Origin: a virus
Virus record (IMG/VR): IMGVR_UViG_3300046616_000397
Span: 1 to 23,901 of that record
Length of the DNA stretch: 23,901 nucleotides
Strand: one strand, 5' to 3'
In this document: positions 12,502-20,006 of the stretch, piece after piece
Layout of the letters: each line of letters begins with the position of its first letter
How positions within the stretch are numbered: position 1 is the first letter of the stretch
Notes under the pieces: generated by a model
Database searches by the model: none
What the model was told of the DNA's origin: nothing
The model's input: the letters and a program-made list of their open reading frames with translations, nothing else
Made by a program: the position numbers and the translations under genes

Positions 12502-14685
12502 ATGGCAAGCCAGCGGGGCGGAGCCCAGCCGAACTACGACGGCGAGCAGTCACGGATCGACCGCTTGTTCCGCCGCTTTTCCTCGCGGCCGAGCGAGTCG
12601 GGCGAAGAGGCCGAGATGCGCGCCAACCGGCGCGTCGCCCAACGGAAGACGGCAGCGGCGGGCTTCACCGGCGGCGGTGCGGGCGGTCCTTCGGTGGACT
12701 TCGCCACGGTCAGGCCGCGCGACCCGCTGTTTTATTGGAGACAAAACAACCTCCCGTTCCAGTTCGACGACCCGGCGCAGATGCAGAAGATGCGGGCGTA
12801 CTGCCGACTTCTTTACATCTCGCATCCGCTGGTCGGCTCCTGCGTCGACATCTACTCGAAGTACCCGCTGCTCGGGCTGAAGATGACGTGCAAGGACGAG
12901 CGGCTCACGGAGTTCTACACGGACCACTTCCTCTCCGAGGACGGCCTGGACTACCAGAAGTTCCTGGTCAAGATGGGCCGGGAGTACTGGACCACCGGCG
13001 AGGCGTGGCCGCTGGGCACCTTCAACGAGGACCTCGGTGTCTGGGACGACGAGGAGCTGCTGAACCCCGACGACGTCGAGGTGCAGCCGAGCCCGTTCCT
13101 GCGCGAGCCCCGGTTCCTGATCCGGCTCCCGCAGAGCATGAAGGAGCTGATCCGCACCCGGCAGCCCGCCTGGGAGTACGAGAAGCTCATCACGGCGTAC
13201 CCGGAGCTGACGTACTACTCCGACGACAACGCCCTCATGCCGGTGTCGAACATCCTGCTGCGGCAGATCAAGTTCGAGGCGGACACGTTCAACCCCCGGG
13301 GCATCCCGCTGCTGTACAGAGCGATGCGTTCGCTCATGCAGGAAGAGATGTTGAACGCGGCCGTCGACTCCATCGCCGACAGGCTGTACACCCCGCTCAT
13401 CCACGCCAAGCTCGGCGCGTCTGCGTCCGACCTCGGCACGAACGTGCCGTGGATCCCGACCATGGACGACCTCGCCGACTTCGAGGAGGCCGTGGACGCG
13501 GCCCTCGCGGGCGACTTCCGCATCATCATGACCCACTTCGCGGTCCAGATGGAGTCGGTGCTGGGCAAGGAGGACATCCCCGACCTGACCGGCGACTTCG
13601 ACCGGATCGAGGGCCGGGTCCTGCAGACCTTCGGCCTGTCCAAGACCATGCTCGCCGGTGCGTCCTCCGGTGAGACGTACGCGGCCGACGCCCTCAACCG
13701 CGACCTGGTCACGCAGATGCTGACCAACTACCAGAACCTCATCTCCTCCCACTACCGCCAGCGGGCCCTCGTCGTCGCCGAGGCCCAGGAGCACTTCGAC
13801 TACGAAGAGCGCAACGGCAAGCGGTACGTGAAGATGGAGGAGATCTACGAGATCGACGAGGAGACCGGCGAGGGCCGGATCGTCGAGCAGCCGAAGCTGC
13901 TGATCCCCGACCTGCAGTTCAAGACCATGAGCTTGCAGGACGAGGCCGCGCAGAACGAGTTCTTCGAGGCCCTGCGCGAGGCCGGGGTGCCGATCAGCAT
14001 GAAGACCCGGCTGCACAACATCAACATCGACTTCGACGAGGAGATCGAGAAGTCGCGCGACGAGGCCGTCGAGATGGCGGTGGCCGAGCAGGAGACCCGC
14101 AAGGCCATCTATGTCGCGCTCAAGGACAAGGGCCTGCCCATCGGCCAGGACCTGCGCTCCGACTTCGAGCCGCGCGCCCTGGACGAGTCCCAGGACCCCA
14201 GTGCGATGCCGACCGCGCCGTCGCGGATCCCGATCCTCGGCATGGACCCGGTCACCACGCAGCCCACGCTCGCGCCGACCATGCAGGACCTGACCTCGAC
14301 GCCGCCGGACGGCGGGGTCGCCGAGCCCGGCATGGAGCCGGAGCCGGTCGACGGCAGCCAGGGCGGCGCAGAGCAGCGCCCCGACGAGTCCGACGAGGCG
14401 CGCGGTGACATGCCCAAGCAGTCCTCGCTGATCCCGTACCCCCGGCCGCGCCTGGACGACGTGGTGGGTCTGTTCCAGAACCACGAGCGGATGAAGGCCC
14501 TGGCCGACGAGCACCAGCCCAAGGTCAAGGTGCCGGTCAAGCCGGTCGTCGAGGACGACGCCGAGGTTCCGGTCCCCGAGGCGATCGAGCGCAAGCAGGC
14601 CGTCGGCCTTTACCAGGGTCCGCGCCACCTCGGCATGCGCCGCCACATCACGGAGGCCGACATCAACATGGAGCTGCAGGTATGA
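12502..14685 (+). CDS. phage portal protein
   Basis: Forms the ring at the capsid vertex through which DNA is packaged. AGGAGG precedes the ATG by 4 nt. At 727 aa it is longer than typical siphophage portals (about 450-550) but fits larger actinophages. The call rests on the overall portal pattern: an N-terminal region with SHPLVGSCVDIYSKYPLLGL (about 109-128), GREYWTTGEAWPLGTF (about 159-174), long beta/alpha core, PRGIPLLYRAMRSLMQEEMLN, LTGDFDRIEGRVLQTFGLSKTMLAG and SGETYAADALNRDLVTQMLTNYQ (about 390-415). The last 180 residues are an extended Pro/acidic tail. The next gene's ATG overlaps its stop. An AT-rich codon patch at 12728-12748 is unlike the rest of the gene. Confidence 0.85.
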   Translation: MASQRGGAQPNYDGEQSRIDRLFRRFSSRPSESGEEAEMRANRRVAQRKTAAAGFTGGGAGGPSVDFATVRPRDPLFYWRQNNLPFQFDDPAQMQKMRAYCRLLYISHPLVGSCVDIYSKYPLLGLKMTCKDERLTEFYTDHFLSEDGLDYQKFLVKMGREYWTTGEAWPLGTFNEDLGVWDDEELLNPDDVEVQPSPFLREPRFLIRLPQSMKELIRTRQPAWEYEKLITAYPELTYYSDDNALMPVSNILLRQIKFEADTFNPRGIPLLYRAMRSLMQEEMLNAAVDSIADRLYTPLIHAKLGASASDLGTNVPWIPTMDDLADFEEAVDAALAGDFRIIMTHFAVQMESVLGKEDIPDLTGDFDRIEGRVLQTFGLSKTMLAGASSGETYAADALNRDLVTQMLTNYQNLISSHYRQRALVVAEAQEHFDYEERNGKRYVKMEEIYEIDEETGEGRIVEQPKLLIPDLQFKTMSLQDEAAQNEFFEALREAGVPISMKTRLHNINIDFDEEIEKSRDEAVEMAVAEQETRKAIYVALKDKGLPIGQDLRSDFEPRALDESQDPSAMPTAPSRIPILGMDPVTTQPTLAPTMQDLTSTPPDGGVAEPGMEPEPVDGSQGGAEQRPDESDEARGDMPKQSSLIPYPRPRLDDVVGLFQNHERMKALADEHQPKVKVPVKPVVEDDAEVPVPEAIERKQAVGLYQGPRHLGMRRHITEADINMELQV

Positions 14686-17600
14686 CATTCACGCTGGTTC
14701 CTGTCACGCGGACCTACACGGACGGCTCGGGCAATCCCCGCAGTGGAACGGTTCGGCTGCAGCTCGTCGGCGTGCTCACCAACAGCGGGGAGATCGCCGA
14801 CCGGCGGCCGTACACGGCCACGCTCGACTCCCTGGGGAAGATATCCCTGAGCGTCCAGGCCACCAACGACCCCGACACGCTTCCGGTGGGCGGCGGCACC
14901 TACGAGGTGACCGAGACGCTGTCCGGGCTGGCCACGGCCACCTACTTCATCGCCGTGCCGTACGACGGCGGGACGGTCGACCTGGCCACCGCGCCCCGGC
15001 TGGCCGAGGCCCTCGCGCCGGGCATCTTCTTCCAGCCCGTCAACACGCGTGGCCTGCCCAACGGGTACGCGGGCCTGGACGGCTCCGGCCGCGTCCCCCT
15101 GGACCAGCTGCCTGCCAACCTTGGCACCGGCGGCGGGAGCGCCACGCCGATCAGCGGTGACAACACCGATATCCAGGCCCTGGGTACCCGGGCGGCCGGG
15201 GCCAGCGGCAAGGCGGCCGACGCCCAGCACGTCCACCAGATGCCGCTGCTGCACCAGGTGGGACTGCCGACGGCCAGCATCCCCCTGAACGGCCAGCGCA
15301 TCACCGGCGCGGCCGACGGCGTGAACCCGCAGGACTACGCCACCGTGGCCCAGCTCGGCGGCTCCGCGCTGGCCTGGTACAACGTCAAGGACAAGCTCTA
15401 CGGCGCCAAGGGCGACGGCGCCACCGACGACCGGGCCGCGATCCAGGCCGCGATCGACGCCTGCCCCTCCGGCGGCATCGTCTACTTCCCGGCGGGTGTC
15501 TACCGCACCTCGGCCACCCTGAAGCCGAAGCCGGGCGTGGTCCTGCAGGGCGTGCACGCCAGCCTGATGTCCGGACCGGGCCTGACCGACCCGCCGTCCT
15601 ACATCCAGCCGCTGGCCTCCTTCACGGGCACCGCGCTGCTGACCTACCAGGACCAGACCACCGGCGGCTACTCCAGTCTGGCGGCCGAGCACCGGCTGCA
15701 GGACATCATGCTCGACGGCTCGACGCTGGACGGCACCAAGCCGGTCGACGGCATCTACGCCGCAGGGAACGTCCAGAACCTCGTCATGCGCAACGTGACG
15801 ATCCGGAAGATGTCCAACAACGGCATCGTCACCGCCGGGGTCAGCAACGTCTTCCCGTACTCCTGGCGTCTGCACTCGGTCATGGTCGACAACTGCCGTG
15901 GCAACGGCATGCTGCTCAACCGCATGACCGACATCACCCTGGACGACTGCCAGGTCATCGGCTGCTGGGCGACCGGCTTCATCCTCAACAACATCGCCAA
16001 CTCCACCCTCCTGGGCTGCCGCTCGGAGTGGAACGGCAACTACGGCTACTACATCACCGGCTCCTGGGGCAACGGCGCGGGCTCCGGCGGCGCCGTCATG
16101 TCCGCCTGCAGCACGGACCGCAACGGCTGGGACGGCGTGCGCGTGGACGCCACCGGCAACGGCCCGCTGACCATCGGAGAGCTGGTCACCCGCCGCGACG
16201 GCCGCAACGGCGGCTCCGGCGGCGCGAACTACGCGGGCCTGTCCCTGGTCGGCTCCACCATGCCGGTCGTAGTCAGCGGACTGACCTGCTACCCGGGCGT
16301 GGACGACAACGGCAGCGGCACCAACTCACCCCAGTACGGCGTCCGCCTGTCCGGCGCCTCCAACGTCCAGCTCGACATCGCCTACCTCCACGCCGACGCG
16401 CAGGGCCTGTACGACGACGGCACCAACACGGCCGTCACGATCGGCGCCACCGTCACCACGGCGACCGGCCCAACCACTGCGCCGGTGCGCGCGACGCGGC
16501 CCTCGCTCGCGGTGGACTGGCTGAACGTCAAGAAGTACAACGCCAAGGGCGACGGCGTCACCGACGACGCCCCGGCGATCCAGGCCGCCATCAACGCCGC
16601 CAGCGCGGCCGGGGGTGGCACGCTGTACTTCCCGGCGGGCCGCTACATCCTGAACGCCGCGCTCACCTGGGCCAGCGGCGTCAACGCGATCGGCGCGGGC
16701 GCCCGCGTGTCCATCCTGCAGTCGACCAACCAGACCCTGGACTGCATCACCGGCACCGACATCAGCGGCGTCACCCTGCAGGCGCTGCAGCTGTCCGGCC
16801 CCGGGCGCGGCTACGGCTCCGGCGTGCGCTTCACCCGCTTCTCCGCGCCGTCGACCGCGAACATCAGCCTGCGGGACATGCTCATCCAGAGCTTTGGCGG
16901 CGACGGTGTCTTCTGCCACGAGCTGGCTTCCAGCACGCTGCACCGCGTGCGGGTGCGGACCTGTGGCGGCCTCGGCTTCCACCTGCGCTCTCCGCAGGAC
17001 ACCGTCCTGGGCGGTACCTCGACGTCGCTGATCTCGTGCTCCGCCGAAGGCAACGTCACCGGCGGCTTCTGGCTCGACGGCATGGCCTACACGACCCTGA
17101 ATGCCTGCTCCGCCTCCAACACTCCGGCCGGGTACCGGCTGGACAACTGCCTGGCCGTCAACATCACCGGCTCCGGCGCCGAGCAGTGCACCACCGGCCT
17201 GATCATCTACGGCGGCAACGGCACGGTCGTCAACGGCTTCTACACCGAGGCGTCCGACGGTACGAGCGTCTGGCTCACCAACGCGACCTCCGGCGCGATC
17301 CTCAGCGGCATCGTGGAGGCGTCGCCCGGCTCGGGCGCCACCACCTGCCTCAGGGCGGACGCGGGCACGTACGGCACCGCGCTGGGCCTGATCGCGGTCA
17401 AGCCGAACGCCCTGAACGGCACCGTCAACCTCCTCGGCCAGGGCGACGGCTCCGTCACGCTGGCCGGGCGCACCGTGGTGCCCGCGACCGGCACTGGCGC
17501 CCGTATGGGCACGGTCGTCCTCGTCGGCGGCACGGCCACCGTGAACACCACGGCGATCGGGGCGGGCAGCGTCGTCATGCTGACCACCCAGGCCCCGGGC

Positions 17601-17717
17601 GGCACGGTCGGCACCCCGTACGTCTCCGCGCGGACGGCGGGCACCTCGTTCGCCGTCACCTCAACGTCGGCCAGCGACACCTCGACGGTCGGCTGGCGCA
17701 TCCTCGACCCGTCCTGA
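14682..17717 (+). CDS. tail fibre/spike with two pectate-lyase-like beta-helix domains, 1011 aa
   Basis: Likely host-receptor binding or polysaccharide-cleaving tail protein. ATG overlaps the portal stop (ATGA). Residues 1-120 form a beta-rich attachment domain (TYTDGSGNPRSGTVRLQL). Residues 120-228 carry phage-fibre motifs (GLDGSGRVPLDQLPA, AADAQHVH, DYATVAQLG). Two copies of the pectate_lyase_3 opening motif follow: YNVKDKLYGAKGDGATDD...YFPAGVY (233-274) and LNVKKYNAKGDGVTDD...YFPAGRY (about 612-655), each starting a right-handed beta-helix with many repeated short coils. The last ~75 residues (MGTVVLVGGTATVNT...GTPYVSARTAGTSFAVTSTSASDTS) resemble a terminal domain common in actinophage fibres. 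Two full helix domains in one chain is unusual. Catalytic residues cannot be assigned by eye. Confidence 0.85.
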   Translation: MTFTLVPVTRTYTDGSGNPRSGTVRLQLVGVLTNSGEIADRRPYTATLDSLGKISLSVQATNDPDTLPVGGGTYEVTETLSGLATATYFIAVPYDGGTVDLATAPRLAEALAPGIFFQPVNTRGLPNGYAGLDGSGRVPLDQLPANLGTGGGSATPISGDNTDIQALGTRAAGASGKAADAQHVHQMPLLHQVGLPTASIPLNGQRITGAADGVNPQDYATVAQLGGSALAWYNVKDKLYGAKGDGATDDRAAIQAAIDACPSGGIVYFPAGVYRTSATLKPKPGVVLQGVHASLMSGPGLTDPPSYIQPLASFTGTALLTYQDQTTGGYSSLAAEHRLQDIMLDGSTLDGTKPVDGIYAAGNVQNLVMRNVTIRKMSNNGIVTAGVSNVFPYSWRLHSVMVDNCRGNGMLLNRMTDITLDDCQVIGCWATGFILNNIANSTLLGCRSEWNGNYGYYITGSWGNGAGSGGAVMSACSTDRNGWDGVRVDATGNGPLTIGELVTRRDGRNGGSGGANYAGLSLVGSTMPVVVSGLTCYPGVDDNGSGTNSPQYGVRLSGASNVQLDIAYLHADAQGLYDDGTNTAVTIGATVTTATGPTTAPVRATRPSLAVDWLNVKKYNAKGDGVTDDAPAIQAAINAASAAGGGTLYFPAGRYILNAALTWASGVNAIGAGARVSILQSTNQTLDCITGTDISGVTLQALQLSGPGRGYGSGVRFTRFSAPSTANISLRDMLIQSFGGDGVFCHELASSTLHRVRVRTCGGLGFHLRSPQDTVLGGTSTSLISCSAEGNVTGGFWLDGMAYTTLNACSASNTPAGYRLDNCLAVNITGSGAEQCTTGLIIYGGNGTVVNGFYTEASDGTSVWLTNATSGAILSGIVEASPGSGATTCLRADAGTYGTALGLIAVKPNALNGTVNLLGQGDGSVTLAGRTVVPATGTGARMGTVVLVGGTATVNTTAIGAGSVVMLTTQAPGGTVGTPYVSARTAGTSFAVTSTSASDTSTVGWRILDPS

Positions 17718-17731
17718 CCCCTGGAGCCCCC

Positions 17732-18529
17732 GTGGTAGCCGCAATCGCGCCCCAGACGCTGTTCGAACTCGGGCAGCAGGAAGCCGCCATCAAGTACCAG
17801 GAGGACTATGTCTCCAACACCTGGTCGAACCTGAACAAGTACGCCAAGGAGACGCCCGGGATGGCCGGGTACGACGGCCAGTCCTGGTGCGTCATCTTCC
17901 TGCTGTGGCTGGCCTACCGGGCCGGTGATGTCGGCATCATCCCCAACAGCCCCGACTGCCTGCAGGTCATCAACACCTACCAGTCCTGGAACCGGTGGAG
18001 CTGGTACCCGGCGGTCGGCGCGCAGGTCATGCTGGGCACCAACGGCGGTGACCACACCGGTCTGGTGTACGCCTACAACTCCACTCAGATCTGGACGATA
18101 GAAGGCAATTCAAACACCACTGGTGCGGCCGAGGGCGACGGCGTCTACCTGCGGGTGCGCAACCGCTCCGACACCAACGTCTACGGCTACGGCTACCCGA
18201 AGTACTGCAGCCCGATGGTGACCGCCGACCCGGGCTGGGTCGACGACGGCACCCTGCTCAAGACGTCCTCCGGCACGGCGGCGGCCTACGCGCCATACCC
18301 GGGCGCCGACTGGTTCGACATCGGCCGGACGTCACCGCTCGTCCTGGCTGCAGCCCAGCGCCTGGTCGCGGTCGGCGCAGGCAGCTACACCCCGACCGCC
18401 GACATCGGCTCCGGCGACCTCACCGCGTGGGGCAACTGGCACGTGACGTGCGGCTCTCCGGGCGGCGCGTACACCGGCGTGCCCAATGAGACCATCTGGC
18501 GGGCCCTGCAGGTACCTCACAGCCACTGA
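17732..18529 (+). CDS. CHAP-like cell-wall hydrolase, 265 aa
   Basis: Likely cysteine peptidase/amidase acting on peptidoglycan, as lysin or tail-associated hydrolase. GTG start with GGAG 5 nt upstream, 14 bases after the fibre gene's stop. CHAP features: GQSWCVIF (nucleophile Cys53), GGDHTGLV (His108) and IEGNS (Glu124/Asn126), in the expected order. Residues 192-262 (TSPLVLAAAQRLVAVG...GNWHVTCGSPGGAYTGVPNETIWRALQ) look like a C-terminal peptidoglycan-binding-type domain. No signal peptide. Its place behind the fibre and in the same coupled cluster argues for a virion-associated role, with the separate endolysin next door. An AT-rich patch covers the catalytic IEGNS codons. Confidence 0.78.
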   Translation: MVAAIAPQTLFELGQQEAAIKYQEDYVSNTWSNLNKYAKETPGMAGYDGQSWCVIFLLWLAYRAGDVGIIPNSPDCLQVINTYQSWNRWSWYPAVGAQVMLGTNGGDHTGLVYAYNSTQIWTIEGNSNTTGAAEGDGVYLRVRNRSDTNVYGYGYPKYCSPMVTADPGWVDDGTLLKTSSGTAAAYAPYPGADWFDIGRTSPLVLAAAQRLVAVGAGSYTPTADIGSGDLTAWGNWHVTCGSPGGAYTGVPNETIWRALQVPHSH

Positions 18530-18532
18530 TTG

Positions 18533-18567
18533 CTGTCTCGGTCGCGGGTTCCGGCCCAAGGGGTGAG
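18533..18567 (+). promoter_or_regulatory. bipartite late element, copy E
   Basis: CTGTCT (18533-18538), a 19-nt spacer and AAGGGGTGAG (18558-18567), four bases after the upstream stop and 36 nt before the GTG start. A perfect 14-bp palindrome GGTGAGATCTCACC covers 18562-18575. The upstream arm GTCTCGGTCGCGGGTTCC (18535-18552) pairs with 18587-18604 across the RBS end, start codon and first codons (see the separate hairpin feature). Confidence 0.65.
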
Positions 18568-18605
18568 ATCTCACCACCCTCCGGGAGGAACCCGTGACCG
18601 AGACA
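18534..18605 (+). repeat. 19-bp inverted repeat enclosing an endolysin start codon
   Basis: Bases 18534-18552 can pair with 18587-18605 over 19 positions, 18 Watson-Crick and one G-U, in RNA. The loop of 34 nt holds AAGGGGTGAG and part of the GGGAGG ribosome binding site (18583-18588). The right arm contains the GTG start (18594-18596), so in this fold translation initiation would be hidden. Confidence 0.75.
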
Positions 18606-19469
18606 ACCCCCGACTGGCGCCGCCTCGTCGACCACGTCCAGTCCATACCCGAGAAGATCTACGAGACCTGGAACAGCCGCGACGGCTGGGACAACCACAC
18701 CATCTTCGGCAAGGAGTATGGGTGGGACGGGGTCGCCTGGTGCGCGATCTTCGACTGGGACATGTACCACGACGTCCAGCTCGACGCGATCGTCCCCAAG
18801 ACGGCGTCCGTCGCGGGCATGACCGCCTGGGCCAAGCAGAAGGGCCAGTGGAGCGAGTACCCGAGCGTCGGCGCCTGGGTCAACTTCTCCAACGGCGGCC
18901 ACACGGAGCTGGTGGTCGGCTTCGACGAGACGTGGGTGTACACCAAGGGCGGCAACTCGATCCAGACCGGGTCCGAGGACAACGGGCAGGGCAACGGCGT
19001 CTGGTCCCACGTCACCGCCCGCCGCGCCACCAAGGTCGTCGGCTACTTCGCCCCGCACTTCCCCGACGGCGTCTGCCCGCCCACGGCCGACCCTGCCGAC
19101 CCGCGCGGAGGCAAGGCGGTCGCCTCCTGGCGCTGGTCGGCCCCGGTCGTCGCCAAGCCGCCGACTCCGCCCGCGCCGGGCAAGCCGACCCCGAGCACCC
19201 CGAAGTGCCCGGCCTTCCCCGGCCGTGAGTACTTCAGGCTCGGCGCAAGGAACAAGTACGCCCTGCAGCTGCAGAAGTGGCTCGACAAGGGCAACTGGGG
19301 CCCGGAGTACGTCGTCGGCCCGTCCGAGACGATGTCATCCATCGACCTGAAGAAGGTCAAGGCACTGCAGCAGCACTACCTGTCGGCGCTCGGCCCGGCC
19401 GACGGCCTGTGCGGCCCGAAGACCTGGCAGTACGCCTTCGAGGTCGCCAACGGTCTGCGCAAGAAGTAA
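18594..19469 (+). CDS. CHAP endolysin with C-terminal peptidoglycan-binding domain, 291 aa
   Basis: Likely the phage endolysin. GTG start with GGGAGG 5 nt upstream. CHAP domain (about 20-155): YGWDGVAWCAIF (Cys50), SNGGHTELVVGF (His103) and KGGNS (Asn121). A proline-rich linker (about 184-206) leads to a peptidoglycan-binding-type domain at 212-285 (YALQLQKWLDKGNW...DLKKVKALQQHY...ADGLCGPKTWQYAF), the usual endolysin architecture. The catalytic part is paralogous in pattern to the upstream CHAP protein. No signal peptide, so release needs a holin or similar. The start codon lies within the 19-bp inverted repeat, which may time its synthesis. A strong terminator follows. Confidence 0.87.
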   Translation: MTETTPDWRRLVDHVQSIPEKIYETWNSRDGWDNHTIFGKEYGWDGVAWCAIFDWDMYHDVQLDAIVPKTASVAGMTAWAKQKGQWSEYPSVGAWVNFSNGGHTELVVGFDETWVYTKGGNSIQTGSEDNGQGNGVWSHVTARRATKVVGYFAPHFPDGVCPPTADPADPRGGKAVASWRWSAPVVAKPPTPPAPGKPTPSTPKCPAFPGREYFRLGARNKYALQLQKWLDKGNWGPEYVVGPSETMSSIDLKKVKALQQHYLSALGPADGLCGPKTWQYAFEVANGLRKK

Positions 19470-19479
19470 CACCCACAGT

Positions 19480-19517
19480 GAAGGCCCGGATTGTGATCGT
19501 CCGCAATCCGGGCCTTC
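19480..19517 (+). terminator. strong hairpin terminator
   Basis: Perfect 14-bp stem GAAGGCCCGGATTG / CAATCCGGGCCTTC with a 10-nt loop, 11 bases after the endolysin stop. The next bipartite element begins only four bases after the hairpin. Confidence 0.85.
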
Positions 19518-19520
19518 GCC

Positions 19521-19557
19521 CTGTCTGGACCACTGAGCGCTGCCGCCAAGGGGTGAG
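19521..19557 (+). promoter_or_regulatory. bipartite late element, copy F
   Basis: CTGTCT (19521-19526), a 21-nt spacer and AAGGGGTGAG (19548-19557), directly behind a terminator and 38 nt before the ATG. No pairing of the 5' part with the start region is evident here, but GGGGTG (19550-19555) pairs with CACCCC (19562-19567). It is the copy that argues most for a promoter rather than a purely RNA-structural role. Confidence 0.65.
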
Positions 19558-19585
19558 GACCCACCCCCACCTAGGAGTTGCGCCC

Positions 19586-19933
19586 ATGACGACCGAACCC
19601 CAGAGCATCGGGGAGCTGTGGCGGCTGATCGAGCGTGACTCGGACAACACTCGCGAACGCGTCAACCTGACATACGGGCAGATCAAGCAGGAGCTGAACG
19701 ACGTCAAGAAGCGCCTGGACGGCTTCGTTACCCGCGATCACTTCGAAGCAGAAAAGCGTCTCCTGCAGCAGCGCGTCGACCACCTGGAAGAGGCGGTGAA
19801 GAAGCTGGAGGAGGAAGCGTCCGAAGAGGAGCGCTCCCGCCAGCAAGGCCGCCGCGACTTCCTCTACAAGGGCATCATCCCAGGCATCTCCCTGATCATC
19901 GCCGCCATCTCCCTGTTCGCCGTCTTCCACTGA
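19586..19933 (+). CDS. coiled-coil protein with C-terminal membrane helix, 115 aa
   Basis: The ATG has TAGGAG 8 nt upstream; longer upstream extensions would run through the endolysin and its terminator. Residues 5-90 are a charged amphipathic helix with clear heptads (LYGQIKQELNDVKKRLD, KRLLQQRVDHLEEAVKKLEEE), and 96-113 (IIPGISLIIAAISLFAVF) are one transmembrane segment. This XhlA-like layout is frequent beside endolysin genes and suggests a lysis accessory or holin-type protein. It could instead anchor a virion component; context favours lysis. Confidence 0.78.
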   Translation: MTTEPQSIGELWRLIERDSDNTRERVNLTYGQIKQELNDVKKRLDGFVTRDHFEAEKRLLQQRVDHLEEAVKKLEEEASEEERSRQQGRRDFLYKGIIPGISLIIAAISLFAVFH

Positions 19934-19943
19934 ACGCCCCTTG

Positions 19944-19980
19944 CTGTCGCCCCACCGGCAGCGACCCCCAAGGGCTGAAG
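19944..19980 (+). promoter_or_regulatory. bipartite late element, copy G
   Basis: CTGTCG (19944-19949), a 20-nt spacer and AAGGGCTGAAG (19970-19980), 10 bases after the upstream stop and 37 nt before the GTG start. Bases 19945-19959 can pair with 20003-20016, which include the start codon at 20007-20009, with one bulged C and one G-U pair. Confidence 0.6.
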
Positions 19981-20006
19981 GGTTTCGGTCGTTGAGGGAG
20001 GCGCCG

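Noticed and set aside
12550-14688. A 712-codon minus-strand open frame across the portal gene
   Set aside because: It is the mirror of the portal coding strand, with repetitive Leu/Val/His/Asp composition and no recognisable domain.
16028-17731. Long N-terminal extension of the 265-aa CHAP protein
   Set aside because: The frame is open upstream but reads out of frame through the tail fibre gene and yields an Arg/His-rich sequence. The GTG at 17732 with GGAG in front fits the gene junction.
18091-18101. Half-copy of the TTATCGT/ACGATAA operator (GGACGATAG)
   Set aside because: Only one half-site is present, inside the CHAP coding region, with no palindrome.
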